From: JADMIH01 sp036399775
GTDB lineage: Bacteria; Chloroflexota; Chloroflexia; QHBQ01; JADMIH01
Reading direction: 5' to 3'
NCBI GenBank assembly: GCA_036399775.1
Contig: DASWMJ010000018.1
Coordinates: 62,001-126,000 of the forward strand
Length of the DNA stretch: 64,000 bases
Shown: positions 8,878 through 15,990 of the stretch, piece by piece
Numbering within the stretch: position 1 is the stretch's first letter
Layout: each line of letters starts with the position of its first letter
Translations under genes and position numbers: made by a program
The notes under the pieces: generated by a model
The model's input: only the letters and a program-made list of their open reading frames with translations
What the model was told of the DNA's origin: nothing
The model's database searches: none

Positions 8878-10041
8878 CTAACCGGCGCGTACTGCTAGTT
8901 GCGCTCTTTCGGTGCTCATCACCTCCTGCTTCTGCCTGATAGCGTCGTACAGGCTTTCCAGTGACTTTGCGAAGGCTGCGATGCCGTCTACCTGTAGTTT
9001 GTCCGTCACCTCCTTCATACTGATGCCCGCAACGCTCAGCGCCTGCATCGTCGCTCGCGTCTCCTCAAAGTGCCGTTTTCGATCCAGGGTGCGCGACACG
9101 CGCCCGTGATCCTGGAAAGCGTCCAGGGTGGCGGCGGGCATGGTGTTTATGGTATCTGGGCCTACCAACTCCTCCACGTACATCACGTCCCGGTAAGCGG
9201 GGTCCTTGGTGCTGGTGCTGGCCCAGAGCGGACGCTGCACCCTTGCACCCGCCGCTCGTAGCTCTCGGAACGGCTCAGCATGGAACTTTCGCTTGAAGTG
9301 ATGGTAGGCCAGGCGCGCGTTTGCGATTGCCGCTTTACCTTTCAGGTCTTGCAGATGTTGCCTCTGAACCTCATTCTGCTCGGCAGCTATCAGGGCGTCC
9401 AGGCGTCTGTCCACTTCCGTATCCACGCGGCTGACGAAAAAGCTGGCAACTGACGCGACCCTGTCGAGCGGCTCACCTCTCGCTCTGAGGTCGTGCAGGC
9501 CGCCTATGTACGCATCCATGACCTGCTCGTAGTAGTCAATGCCGAAGATCAGCGTGATATTGACATTGATACCCTCTCCCGTAAGCCGGCGTATGGCGGG
9601 CACCCCCTCGTCCGTAGCCGGGACCTTAATCATCACGTTCGGGCGGGCTATCTCTCGCAAGAACCGCCGTGCCTCCTCAACCGTGCCGCGAGTATCGTGC
9701 GCCAGGTAAGGGGATACCTCGATGCTCGCGTACCCGTCGAGGCCGCCGGTCTCTTCATATATAGGGCGAAACAGGTCCGCTGCCGAGCGAACATCCTCGA
9801 TCAAGAGCCGCTCGTATATCTCCGAGGGAGCAAGCCCGCGCCGCGACAACTCCCTTATTTCATCGTCGTAGTCGGCACTGGCCGAGACCGCTTTCTCGAA
9901 GATAGACGGATTTACGGTCGCCCCACGTATGCCCTCGTTGATGAGGGCCTGTAGCTTCCCTGACTTCACAAGGCCGCGGTGGATATCGTCGTACCAGGGG
10001 CTTTGCCCCATCTCCAGTATCTGCTGTAACGGTGTAGACAT
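8878..10041 (-). CDS. tal: Transaldolase
   Basis: 387 residues, the length of the larger bacterial transaldolases (TalB/TAL-PGI N-part group). Pentose phosphate pathway: moves a dihydroxyacetone unit from sedoheptulose 7-phosphate to glyceraldehyde 3-phosphate. Visible: GATVNPSIFEKA near residue 40, the EVSPYLAHDT strand, the Schiff-base lysine in PNVMIKVPAT, INVNITLIFG, RVASVASFFVSRVDTEVD and LWASTSTKDPAY. All fit the family; the chain is full length. Single gene, with a divergent-free spacer on its 3' side holding repeat copy 1. Confidence 0.93.
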   Translation of the reverse strand: MSTPLQQILEMGQSPWYDDIHRGLVKSGKLQALINEGIRGATVNPSIFEKAVSASADYDDEIRELSRRGLAPSEIYERLLIEDVRSAADLFRPIYEETGGLDGYASIEVSPYLAHDTRGTVEEARRFLREIARPNVMIKVPATDEGVPAIRRLTGEGINVNITLIFGIDYYEQVMDAYIGGLHDLRARGEPLDRVASVASFFVSRVDTEVDRRLDALIAAEQNEVQRQHLQDLKGKAAIANARLAYHHFKRKFHAEPFRELRAAGARVQRPLWASTSTKDPAYRDVMYVEELVGPDTINTMPAATLDAFQDHGRVSRTLDRKRHFEETRATMQALSVAGISMKEVTDKLQVDGIAAFAKSLESLYDAIRQKQEVMSTERAQLAVRAG

Positions 10042-10055
10042 ATCTTGCCTCCTCT

Positions 10056-11000
10056 TTACCGGCTTGTTGGCTCCTGATACTCATCTGAGGCCGCCGCACT
10101 TGCTGTCGTATCATCGAATATGTAGCGGAGGAAGAGATGGCTCCCGACCCTCTTCACAACCGTAAGCCTGCCCCAGCGCGGGCTATCAGGGGCGAAGGTC
10201 TGCCCCTCTACCAGCCCCAGGCGCGCGCCCGAAGGGTCGCGGCCCACGACCTGCGGGGAGAGCGTGAGAAACTGCTCGTCAATCAAGCTCTCGGCGAAGA
10301 AATCGCCCAGCAGGTGAGGGCCACCCTCGACCAGGACGATCTCGCACGTTCGAGCTTGCGCTACCGCATGGAGGATGACACCTGCCGGAATGGATCTTCC
10401 ATCCTGGCTCTCCGCTTCTACCACCTCTACTTCAGCCGGTAATCCCTGCTCGCGGAGGCGCACAGCACCTTCGTGGGTGGTTACCACCAGAGCCTGTCCG
10501 TCCTTGAAGACCTGCATCGCCGGGTCCAGGTCGCCTGATGCCGTCACGATGACGGAAAGCGGCTCGCCCACTTTACCCAGATCCGCCCTGAGGGCAGCGT
10601 ACGCGCCTGCTAGCGGAGGGTAGACGTTAGCGACGGTGAGCGCATCCCCTTTGCCTTCGCGGAGGGTGCCCGCACCCACTATCACGGCATCAGCCACTGC
10701 CCGTAGCAAGCCCATGAGCGCGCGGTCGTGCTCGTTGGAGCCGCTGATCTCTTTTCCACCGGCCCTGCCGGGTATGCCCAGCGACACCACACCATCCAGC
10801 GAGGTGACCAGGTTGCCGATCACGTATGGGCGGTCATGCGGGGCCGGGAAGCGGAGGGAGCCGTAGATGCCTTCCAACTCGGCAGGTAACGGCACCCTTC
10901 GCCCCTCGCTTGTGTCGTACAACGTCTCGAACGGCGAGAGGCGGTCCTGAGGTGCTGGCGTGTTGATTGCTGTTGTCGTTGTTACCACTATCGCAACCAT
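10056..11000 (-). CDS. RibD C-terminal / dihydrofolate-reductase-like reductase
   Basis: 314 residues. The RibD-C fold is recognisable: PYVIGNLVTSLDGVVSL (substrate strand), LRAVADAVIVGAGTLREGKG (NADPH phosphate region), VIVTASGDLDP, and IVLVEGGPHLLGDFFAESLIDEQFLTLSPQVVG. The deaminase half of RibD is absent. It starts 6 nt after folE stops, so the two are co-transcribed. Known: stand-alone RibD-C proteins can act as pyrimidine reductases or as substitute dihydrofolate reductases. The pairing with FolE favours a pterin or folate role, which is inference. The start is uncertain (ATG 11000, or GTG 12 nt later with better AGGAAAGG spacing). Confidence 0.82.
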   Translation of the reverse strand: MVAIVVTTTTAINTPAPQDRLSPFETLYDTSEGRRVPLPAELEGIYGSLRFPAPHDRPYVIGNLVTSLDGVVSLGIPGRAGGKEISGSNEHDRALMGLLRAVADAVIVGAGTLREGKGDALTVANVYPPLAGAYAALRADLGKVGEPLSVIVTASGDLDPAMQVFKDGQALVVTTHEGAVRLREQGLPAEVEVVEAESQDGRSIPAGVILHAVAQARTCEIVLVEGGPHLLGDFFAESLIDEQFLTLSPQVVGRDPSGARLGLVEGQTFAPDSPRWGRLTVVKRVGSHLFLRYIFDDTTASAAASDEYQEPTSR

Positions 11001-11006
11001 CCTTTC

Positions 11007-11672
11007 CTATCGCTGCAACCCACATGCGGTGAAGAACTCGGAGCGGAGGGCCGGGTCGCCATCATAAGCCCCACGCCACACGGTGGTGCGGGTCATAGGG
11101 GAGATCTCTCGCACACCGCGCATCTGCATGCACATATGGTGCGCCTCCAGGTAGACGGCCACTCCATGCGGCTTGATCAGCGAGACCAGGGTGTCGGCGA
11201 TCTGCTGGCCGATACGCTCCTGCACCGAGAAGCGCCTTGCGTAGAGGCGCACCAGCCGCGTCAGCTTGGATATGCCGATGATCCCTTCGTGCGCTATGTA
11301 CCCAACGTAGGCGTTCCCGTGGAATGGGAGGGCATGGTGCTCGCACAGGGCGTGGAAGGGTATCGGCCCTTCGATCACCTGGCTAAGGCGGCAGTCAGGG
11401 CCACCCCGGCATTCCGTATTGAACACCTTGAGCAGCTTCGGGTCGCCGTCGTAGCCGCTGGTCGCATCGAACATGGCTCGCATGAAGCGGCGTGGCGTCT
11501 CCACGGTAGCGGGCGTGTCGAGGTCCAGCCCCAGGGCTGTGAATATCTCCGCTATGTAGCCCTCGAACTTCTGCATCTGCTCACCCGATACCAGGCGCGG
11601 GTGGATACTCACACCGGTATCCGTATATATCTCCTCATCTATATCTGTATCTATATCCAGCTTCAGTGCCAT
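11007..11672 (-). CDS. folE: GTP cyclohydrolase I
   Basis: 221 residues. Converts GTP to 7,8-dihydroneopterin triphosphate, first step of tetrahydrofolate (and other pterin) synthesis. Zinc ligands are visible: Cys and His in LCEHHALPFHG and Cys in AHHMCMQMRG. Other family blocks: PRRFMRAMFDATSGYDGDP, GIIGISKLTRLVRLYARRFSVQERIGQQIADTL and the C-terminal TRTTVWRGAYDGD. The N-terminal 20 residues are Asp/Thr-rich. AAAGGATAAGCAA precedes the ATG. First gene of a two-gene unit with the RibD-C reductase. Confidence 0.95.
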   Translation of the reverse strand: MALKLDIDTDIDEEIYTDTGVSIHPRLVSGEQMQKFEGYIAEIFTALGLDLDTPATVETPRRFMRAMFDATSGYDGDPKLLKVFNTECRGGPDCRLSQVIEGPIPFHALCEHHALPFHGNAYVGYIAHEGIIGISKLTRLVRLYARRFSVQERIGQQIADTLVSLIKPHGVAVYLEAHHMCMQMRGVREISPMTRTTVWRGAYDGDPALRSEFFTACGLQR

Positions 11673-11744
11673 TTGCTTATCCTTTCATATGCTCTCGTGT
11701 ATTGGTTTTTGGCAAGTTCAATTCAATTCGGCAAACGCCCTGGG

Positions 11745-12947
11745 CTAATCGCCTTCGGGCAGCCGCCCCTTTAGGTCTTCGGCGTGGAACGGCCCCGGTT
11801 CAGCTATGAGGCGTCGGGCGGCGTCCACCTGCCCCCACACGTTCCACAGGAGCACGCCTCGCACGCGGCTATCGCGCAAGTAGTAGACGACGCCTTCGCG
11901 GTACGGCTCCTTCCAGTCGGCCACGATCTCAAGCCGGGGGTCAAGCTCGCCCACCGCCTCGTACCCCAGATCAAAGAGGTCGGAGTAGAAGAAAGGCGAG
12001 TGCCGGTACGGTTCGTTCGCGCCCGCCATGTTCCTGCCCGCGGCTTTGCCCATCTTGTTGGCGTTGTCCTCGTGCTCGACGCGGCGCAGCCTGCCCAGGA
12101 GGGGGTCGCAAAAGAGGGCGACATCCCCAGCGGCATAAATGTCCGGGTGGCCTGCGCGCAGCAACCCGTCCACCGCAATACCGTTGTTCCCATCACGCTC
12201 GCCCGCCACGCGCAGGCCCGCTTCCCTGGCAAGTTGCACGTTCGGCTCGATACCGATGCCTGCCACTACTCCGTCCACAACGATTTCCTTGCCGCCCTGG
12301 GTCTTCAAGGTCAGCACGTCGCCACGCTTTTCCAGGGCGATCGCTCGCTCCCCGGTGAGGACCTCCACCCCCTTCTCCCGGTAGAAACCGGTCAAGAACT
12401 TTACCAGGTCAGGTGGGTATAAGCGCTCGCCGATCCCTGCTTCGGGAAGGAGCATCGTTACTTTCTTGCCGTTCGTCGCTAAGGCAGCGGAGACCTCCGA
12501 GCCGATGAACCCGCCCCCGATGACGGCGAACCGCTCCCCACGCTCGGTAAGGGCGCGCAGCCGCAGATAGTCCTGGAGCGTGCGGAAGTAGACAATATCG
12601 TCCCCGCCAAAGGGGAGCCGCCTGGGCGTGCCGCCGGTAGCGAGGAGGAGCTTGTCGAAGGTGTACTCGGTGCCCTCCGTGTCGGTTACAGTCTTGTTGC
12701 CGGGGTCCAGCGTGACAACCGTCCGGCCCAGGTGCGTCTCTACGCCCAGGTCGTCCATCTTGCTCCAGACGGTTTCCAGACGCTTGCCCGCCCACAGCTT
12801 CTTGGAAAGGGGCGGACGCTTGTATGGTGGGTCGCTCTCCTCGCTTATGAGAGCTATTGAGCCGTCCGGGTCCACCTCGCGTATGCCGCGTATGGCGGCG
12901 TGAGCGGTCATGCCGCCCCCTATGATCAGGTTTGTATAGTGTGTCAT
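11745..12947 (-). CDS. FAD-dependent NAD(P)H oxidoreductase (ferredoxin reductase-like)
   Basis: 400 residues. N-terminal FAD motif LIIGGGMTAHAAIRGI, the middle NAD(P) motif AVIGGGFIGSEVSAALA, and the second FAD motif IYAAGDVALF are all present, giving the AIF/BphA4 ferredoxin-reductase class. The KRPPLSKKLW lysine region near residue 45 is also typical. There is no redox-active CxxC, so it is not a thioredoxin or mercuric reductase. The C-terminal domain (after about 320) contains YSDLFDLGYEAVG. The start at 12947 is preferred over 12983 and 12965 because AGAGG precedes it by 9 nt and the family begins there. Electron partner unknown. Confidence 0.85.
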   Translation of the reverse strand: MTHYTNLIIGGGMTAHAAIRGIREVDPDGSIALISEESDPPYKRPPLSKKLWAGKRLETVWSKMDDLGVETHLGRTVVTLDPGNKTVTDTEGTEYTFDKLLLATGGTPRRLPFGGDDIVYFRTLQDYLRLRALTERGERFAVIGGGFIGSEVSAALATNGKKVTMLLPEAGIGERLYPPDLVKFLTGFYREKGVEVLTGERAIALEKRGDVLTLKTQGGKEIVVDGVVAGIGIEPNVQLAREAGLRVAGERDGNNGIAVDGLLRAGHPDIYAAGDVALFCDPLLGRLRRVEHEDNANKMGKAAGRNMAGANEPYRHSPFFYSDLFDLGYEAVGELDPRLEIVADWKEPYREGVVYYLRDSRVRGVLLWNVWGQVDAARRLIAEPGPFHAEDLKGRLPEGD

Positions 12948-13133
12948 GTTATTTGCCTCTTTCATATGATTATCTTTTCTCAATCGTTACCTTCAGTTTT
13001 ATGTTAGCGGTTACCCTGCACAACAGGGCTATGTTCATCAACCAGTTCGCCCTCCCGCCGAGTTGGCCGGGTGGGAGCCTGCGGAGGGTCGACGCTGACC
13101 TTCCACAGGCCCAACCCGACCGGCCAGGAGGGA

Positions 13134-14561
13134 TCAACTCTGGCGGCGGACTCGTTTCAGAACCAGCCAGCCTGCACCCGCGAGCAGCATGCCCGCGAAT
13201 ACGAGTTGCCAGATAAGTTGGTATCCCTCGCCTGTCACCTCGCCGGTCCTGGGCATTCCGACGTGCTCAGGGCCATGTTCCCCGCCGGGCATTGCGCCTG
13301 GGGCCATAGACCCCGCAGACAGGTCGAACTTCTCAGGGAACTGGCTCATGATGCCCGTGCTGAGGGCGTCGGCCATGCCCAGGATGTGGTCGTGTACTCT
13401 GTCGTAGTCGGCTATATCTTTGGCGTAGTCGCCCTTCAGGTGGGCCACGGCCTCGTCCAACGTGAGGTCAAGGTGCTCTTTCATCATCGCCTTCAGCACA
13501 TCGAGCGGCCAGGCTTTGGGGTTGGCGCTGTTGAGGAAGGTGGCTATGTCGTCGCCGTTCGCATACCACCGCGAGCTTGCCGACTCCACCGCGGCGGTAT
13601 CGTTATTGCCAGCGGCGGTGAGGAGATCGACCGCGCCCATGATGTGCTCCTTCAGCAGTACGGTCAATTGCTCGCCCGCCGCATCGCCGTAGTAGGGCTT
13701 GACCAGGTTGCCGATGTCTACCTGGTCTTGCAGCAGGCGGTTGAGGGCGGCTTCCTTATCGGGCAGGTCTGATATGGCGCTCACTATGAGGAGGCGCGTC
13801 CAGATGATATGGTCTTCCCACGCTTCACGCATGTCGTTGCGCAGTTGCATCTCCTGGGCCGCAGGCGCTACGGAGAAGCGGTCGGGGAACTGGGCGATGA
13901 TGCCCATGCTGAGGGCGTCGGCCATAGTCAGGATGTGCTCGTGGATCTTATCGTAGGCGGCCACGTCCGCAGCCCAGTCACCCGTGAGGCGGGCCACGGC
14001 CTCCTCCAGCGTCAGGTCCAGGTGCATCTTCATGGTCGAGGCTATCTGGTCGCGGCTCCACGCTTTGGGGTTGGCCGACCCAAGGAAAGCCGCTATATCG
14101 TCGGCGTTGCGGTACCACCTGGTTTTGCCTGCCTCGACCTTGGCGTTGTCGCCAGCCTTTGCAGCGGCCAGAAGCTCGTCAGCACCGAGGATGTGCTCCC
14201 GGAGCAGTTCTGTTAGCTTATCGCCCGCGGCCTCGCCGTAGAACGGCTTGATGGCGTCTCCTATGTCGGCCTGATTGCGCAGCAGACGTGCGGCTACCAG
14301 GTCCTTATCAGGCAGGTCGGCAAAGACGGAGATGATGTAGAGGCGGGTCCAGCCGATGTGGTCCTCCCACAGCTTGCGCATGGCATTGCGAAACTCCAGG
14401 GCAGGGATCGGGGTCGCCTGGGCGGTGTAGGCAAGGGCCTCGGATGCGCCTGTTGCTGTGGTGGTAGCTGCCGGGGCGAGTGAAGTGAGCAGCCCTGAGA
14501 TCATGAGCACGAGGGCGACGATCAGTACTCTATATATGTTGTTGTGATGCGGTGTTCTCAT
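13134..14561 (-). CDS. Exported protein with duplicated helical domain and C-terminal anchor
   Basis: 475 residues. Signal peptide at the N-terminus (hydrophobic IYRVLIVALVLMISGLL, cleavage after about 40). Two copies of a ~180-residue helical domain follow (about 50-235 and 236-410). Shared blocks are RxxWEDHIxWTRLxIxS, LPDK, LLxxQxDIGxxxKPxYGxAAG, EHIxGAxxLL, RWYxNxDDIAxFLxSANPKAW, HLDLTLxEAVAxLxGDxAxDxAxYDxxHxHIL. The C-terminus has MPRTG, a hydrophobic segment and KRVRRQ, resembling a sortase-type signal. Such domains are found in other Gram-positive-type bacteria without known function. Start 14561 is chosen for its GGAGG; the longer start would lie almost on the -10. Shares a promoter block with traR. 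Confidence 0.75.
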   Translation of the reverse strand: MRTPHHNNIYRVLIVALVLMISGLLTSLAPAATTTATGASEALAYTAQATPIPALEFRNAMRKLWEDHIGWTRLYIISVFADLPDKDLVAARLLRNQADIGDAIKPFYGEAAGDKLTELLREHILGADELLAAAKAGDNAKVEAGKTRWYRNADDIAAFLGSANPKAWSRDQIASTMKMHLDLTLEEAVARLTGDWAADVAAYDKIHEHILTMADALSMGIIAQFPDRFSVAPAAQEMQLRNDMREAWEDHIIWTRLLIVSAISDLPDKEAALNRLLQDQVDIGNLVKPYYGDAAGEQLTVLLKEHIMGAVDLLTAAGNNDTAAVESASSRWYANGDDIATFLNSANPKAWPLDVLKAMMKEHLDLTLDEAVAHLKGDYAKDIADYDRVHDHILGMADALSTGIMSQFPEKFDLSAGSMAPGAMPGGEHGPEHVGMPRTGEVTGEGYQLIWQLVFAGMLLAGAGWLVLKRVRRQS

Positions 14562-14627
14562 TTTGTGGCCTCCATGGTTGTTATTTTGAGTGTGTTGTTG
14601 CCGCATCACATCTGTTCTCATACTTCC

Positions 14628-14684
14628 ATTCTAGGCGCTGACTTTGAGGATAGTGCCAGGGAAGTGCTAAGATTGTGTTAAGAT
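14628..14684 (-). promoter_or_regulatory. Promoter block homologous to the traR promoter
   Basis: The stretch AGGGAAGTGCTAAGATTGT followed by TTAAGAT (14658-14684) is identical, bar one base, to 5834-5860. The similarity continues through the degenerate repeats to the -10: TAGAAT here (14633-14628), TAAAAT there. The -10 lies 67 bp before the chosen start codon at 14561. 11-bp phasing of the TCTTA units suggests an OmpR-type activator. Confidence 0.6.
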
Positions 14685-14843
14685 ATAGATGCGGCAGGGT
14701 TGAAGCTCTCCTTGACAGGGGTTTCCGCTCTCCGCCGGGCATAGTGGTGTTACGAGCGCCGCTATGCCCTTTTGTATTCAGTATCCATATAATTCTCGAT
14801 CTTCCACCTCCTTTCGCTGCTGCTTAAAGGGTTTCCTCGGTCC

Positions 14844-15737
14844 TTACCGGCGGTTGATGGCCTGTTGCATGTACTCCAACCAGCCTGTCTCCGCACCTGG
14901 ATCGTTGCTATCCTCGTCACTATCTTCGCCCTGGCGGTAGCCGCCGGGGCCAAGCGACGAGAGTGATGCCAGCGTCTGTGGAGACAGGAGATCAGGGAGT
15001 TGCTCCCCCAGGTCTTTCACCACCCCTGCCAGGGCGATGCTGTGGCGTATGTACCAGGCGGATAGCTCCACCAGCAATCGCTGGCGGGTGCGCACCGTGA
15101 GGGCTTCATCGCCCTGGCCGATCTCCCCGGCCAGCGCCTCGGTGTCATCCTGCACCAGCACCAACCAGCGGCTGCCGTATTCGGGTGCGAGCCTGTAGCG
15201 GAAGATGGCCCCCCGACAACCGCCACACTCTGCGGCGCAGGCCCTCAGGCATAGAGTGGTGACTTCCACTCCACGCTCTTCGGCAGCCGCGAGATTGCCC
15301 GCGAGAGCGTGGGCCTCCTGTGTCCAGGTCGCTACCAGCAGCCTCTTCTGCGCCGAGTCTATCACGGTGCGGGCATGATCCAGGAGAGATTCGTAGCCGC
15401 GCGCGTTCCACACGTACTCATACTCAGGGGGCGCGGCCATCTCTTCCAGCATGCGGCGGGCAGCGGTCAGGTTCTTCGAAAATCTGCCGCCGATGTGGCC
15501 CACAAGCTCCGATGGGGGTACGGCGGAGTAGCGAGTGCCGGAAGGGGTGTCGAGGCGCACCACCGCCCCTCGCTCCTCCAGCTTATCGAGGACCGAGTAG
15601 ACATTGGCGCGGGGCAGGCCCGAAGCTTTCGCCAATTCGTAGCCGTTCAGAGGGCTGCGTTGGAGCAAAGCCACATAAGCGCGTGCTTCGTAATCCCCGA
15701 AGCCAAGCCCCTGAAGCACCTGTAAGATCTCCGCCAT
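14844..15737 (-). CDS. TrmB-family transcriptional regulator
   Basis: 297 residues. The N-terminal winged helix is typical TrmB: LGFGDYEARAYVALLQ, YELAKASGLPRANVYSVLDKLEERGAV, followed by a coiled segment. The effector half (about 105-230) has the PLD-like strand pattern. At about 180-191 it carries CLRACAAECGGC, spacing C-x3-C-x3-C-x2-C, which could bind a metal or sense redox. The C-terminal 35 residues are acidic and Gly-rich, probably disordered. Two palindromes sit 23-95 bp before the ATG, so autoregulation is likely. Target genes beyond itself are not shown by the sequence; the operon at 15991-21819 runs on the same strand upstream. Confidence 0.87.
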   Translation of the reverse strand: MAEILQVLQGLGFGDYEARAYVALLQRSPLNGYELAKASGLPRANVYSVLDKLEERGAVVRLDTPSGTRYSAVPPSELVGHIGGRFSKNLTAARRMLEEMAAPPEYEYVWNARGYESLLDHARTVIDSAQKRLLVATWTQEAHALAGNLAAAEERGVEVTTLCLRACAAECGGCRGAIFRYRLAPEYGSRWLVLVQDDTEALAGEIGQGDEALTVRTRQRLLVELSAWYIRHSIALAGVVKDLGEQLPDLLSPQTLASLSSLGPGGYRQGEDSDEDSNDPGAETGWLEYMQQAINRR

Positions 15738-15759
15738 CGTTCTCTCCTTTAGCTCTTAT

Positions 15760-15785
15760 TTAGTAGTTGCTCTAGCAGCTACTAA
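15760..15785. promoter_or_regulatory. Inverted repeat before trmB (candidate operator 1)
   Basis: TTAGTAGTTGC, four bases, GCAGCTACTAA: 10 of 11 positions pair. It lies 23 bp upstream of the trmB start. It shares the outer TAGTA/TACTA with the palindrome at 15815. Confidence 0.5.
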
Positions 15786-15814
15786 CATCATACATCTGTG
15801 GGTTACACCTGCAT

Positions 15815-15832
15815 ATAGTACTTAAGTACTAT
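15815..15832. promoter_or_regulatory. 18-bp palindrome before trmB (candidate operator 2)
   Basis: ATAGTACTTAAGTACTAT is a perfect palindrome. Like the repeat at 15760-15785 it is framed by TAGTA and TACTA, so both could bind the same TrmB dimer. Centre-to-centre distance is about 51 bp. Confidence 0.5.
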
Positions 15833-15921
15833 GCTCAAGGCTCATTGTGAGCGACGAAATGAGGAGGGGCTTTGTAGAGTAAAAAAGGTGGGGAGCGGCC
15901 AGCAAGCCAGCAGGGAATACT

Positions 15922-15955
15922 GGAGAGGCACCTTGCTAAGGCAAGGTGCCTCTCC
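15922..15955 (-). terminator. Hairpin downstream of aconitase gene
   Basis: 15-bp perfect stem (15922-15936 with 15941-15955) and a TAAG loop. It lies 35 bp after the aconitase stop. No T-run follows on the minus strand, so it may act with Rho or as a 3' stabiliser. Confidence 0.55.
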
Positions 15956-15990
15956 GCGATCTGTATACGGTATGAATTAGCCTGACGCTT

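Noticed and set aside
14737..14773. Hairpin GGGCATAG/CTATGCCC followed by TTTT
   Set aside because: The T-run is on the plus strand, while all neighbouring genes are on the minus strand; not a convincing terminator for them.
14762..14953. 63-aa minus-strand frame
   Set aside because: Overlaps the TrmB gene in another frame and has no protein-like pattern.
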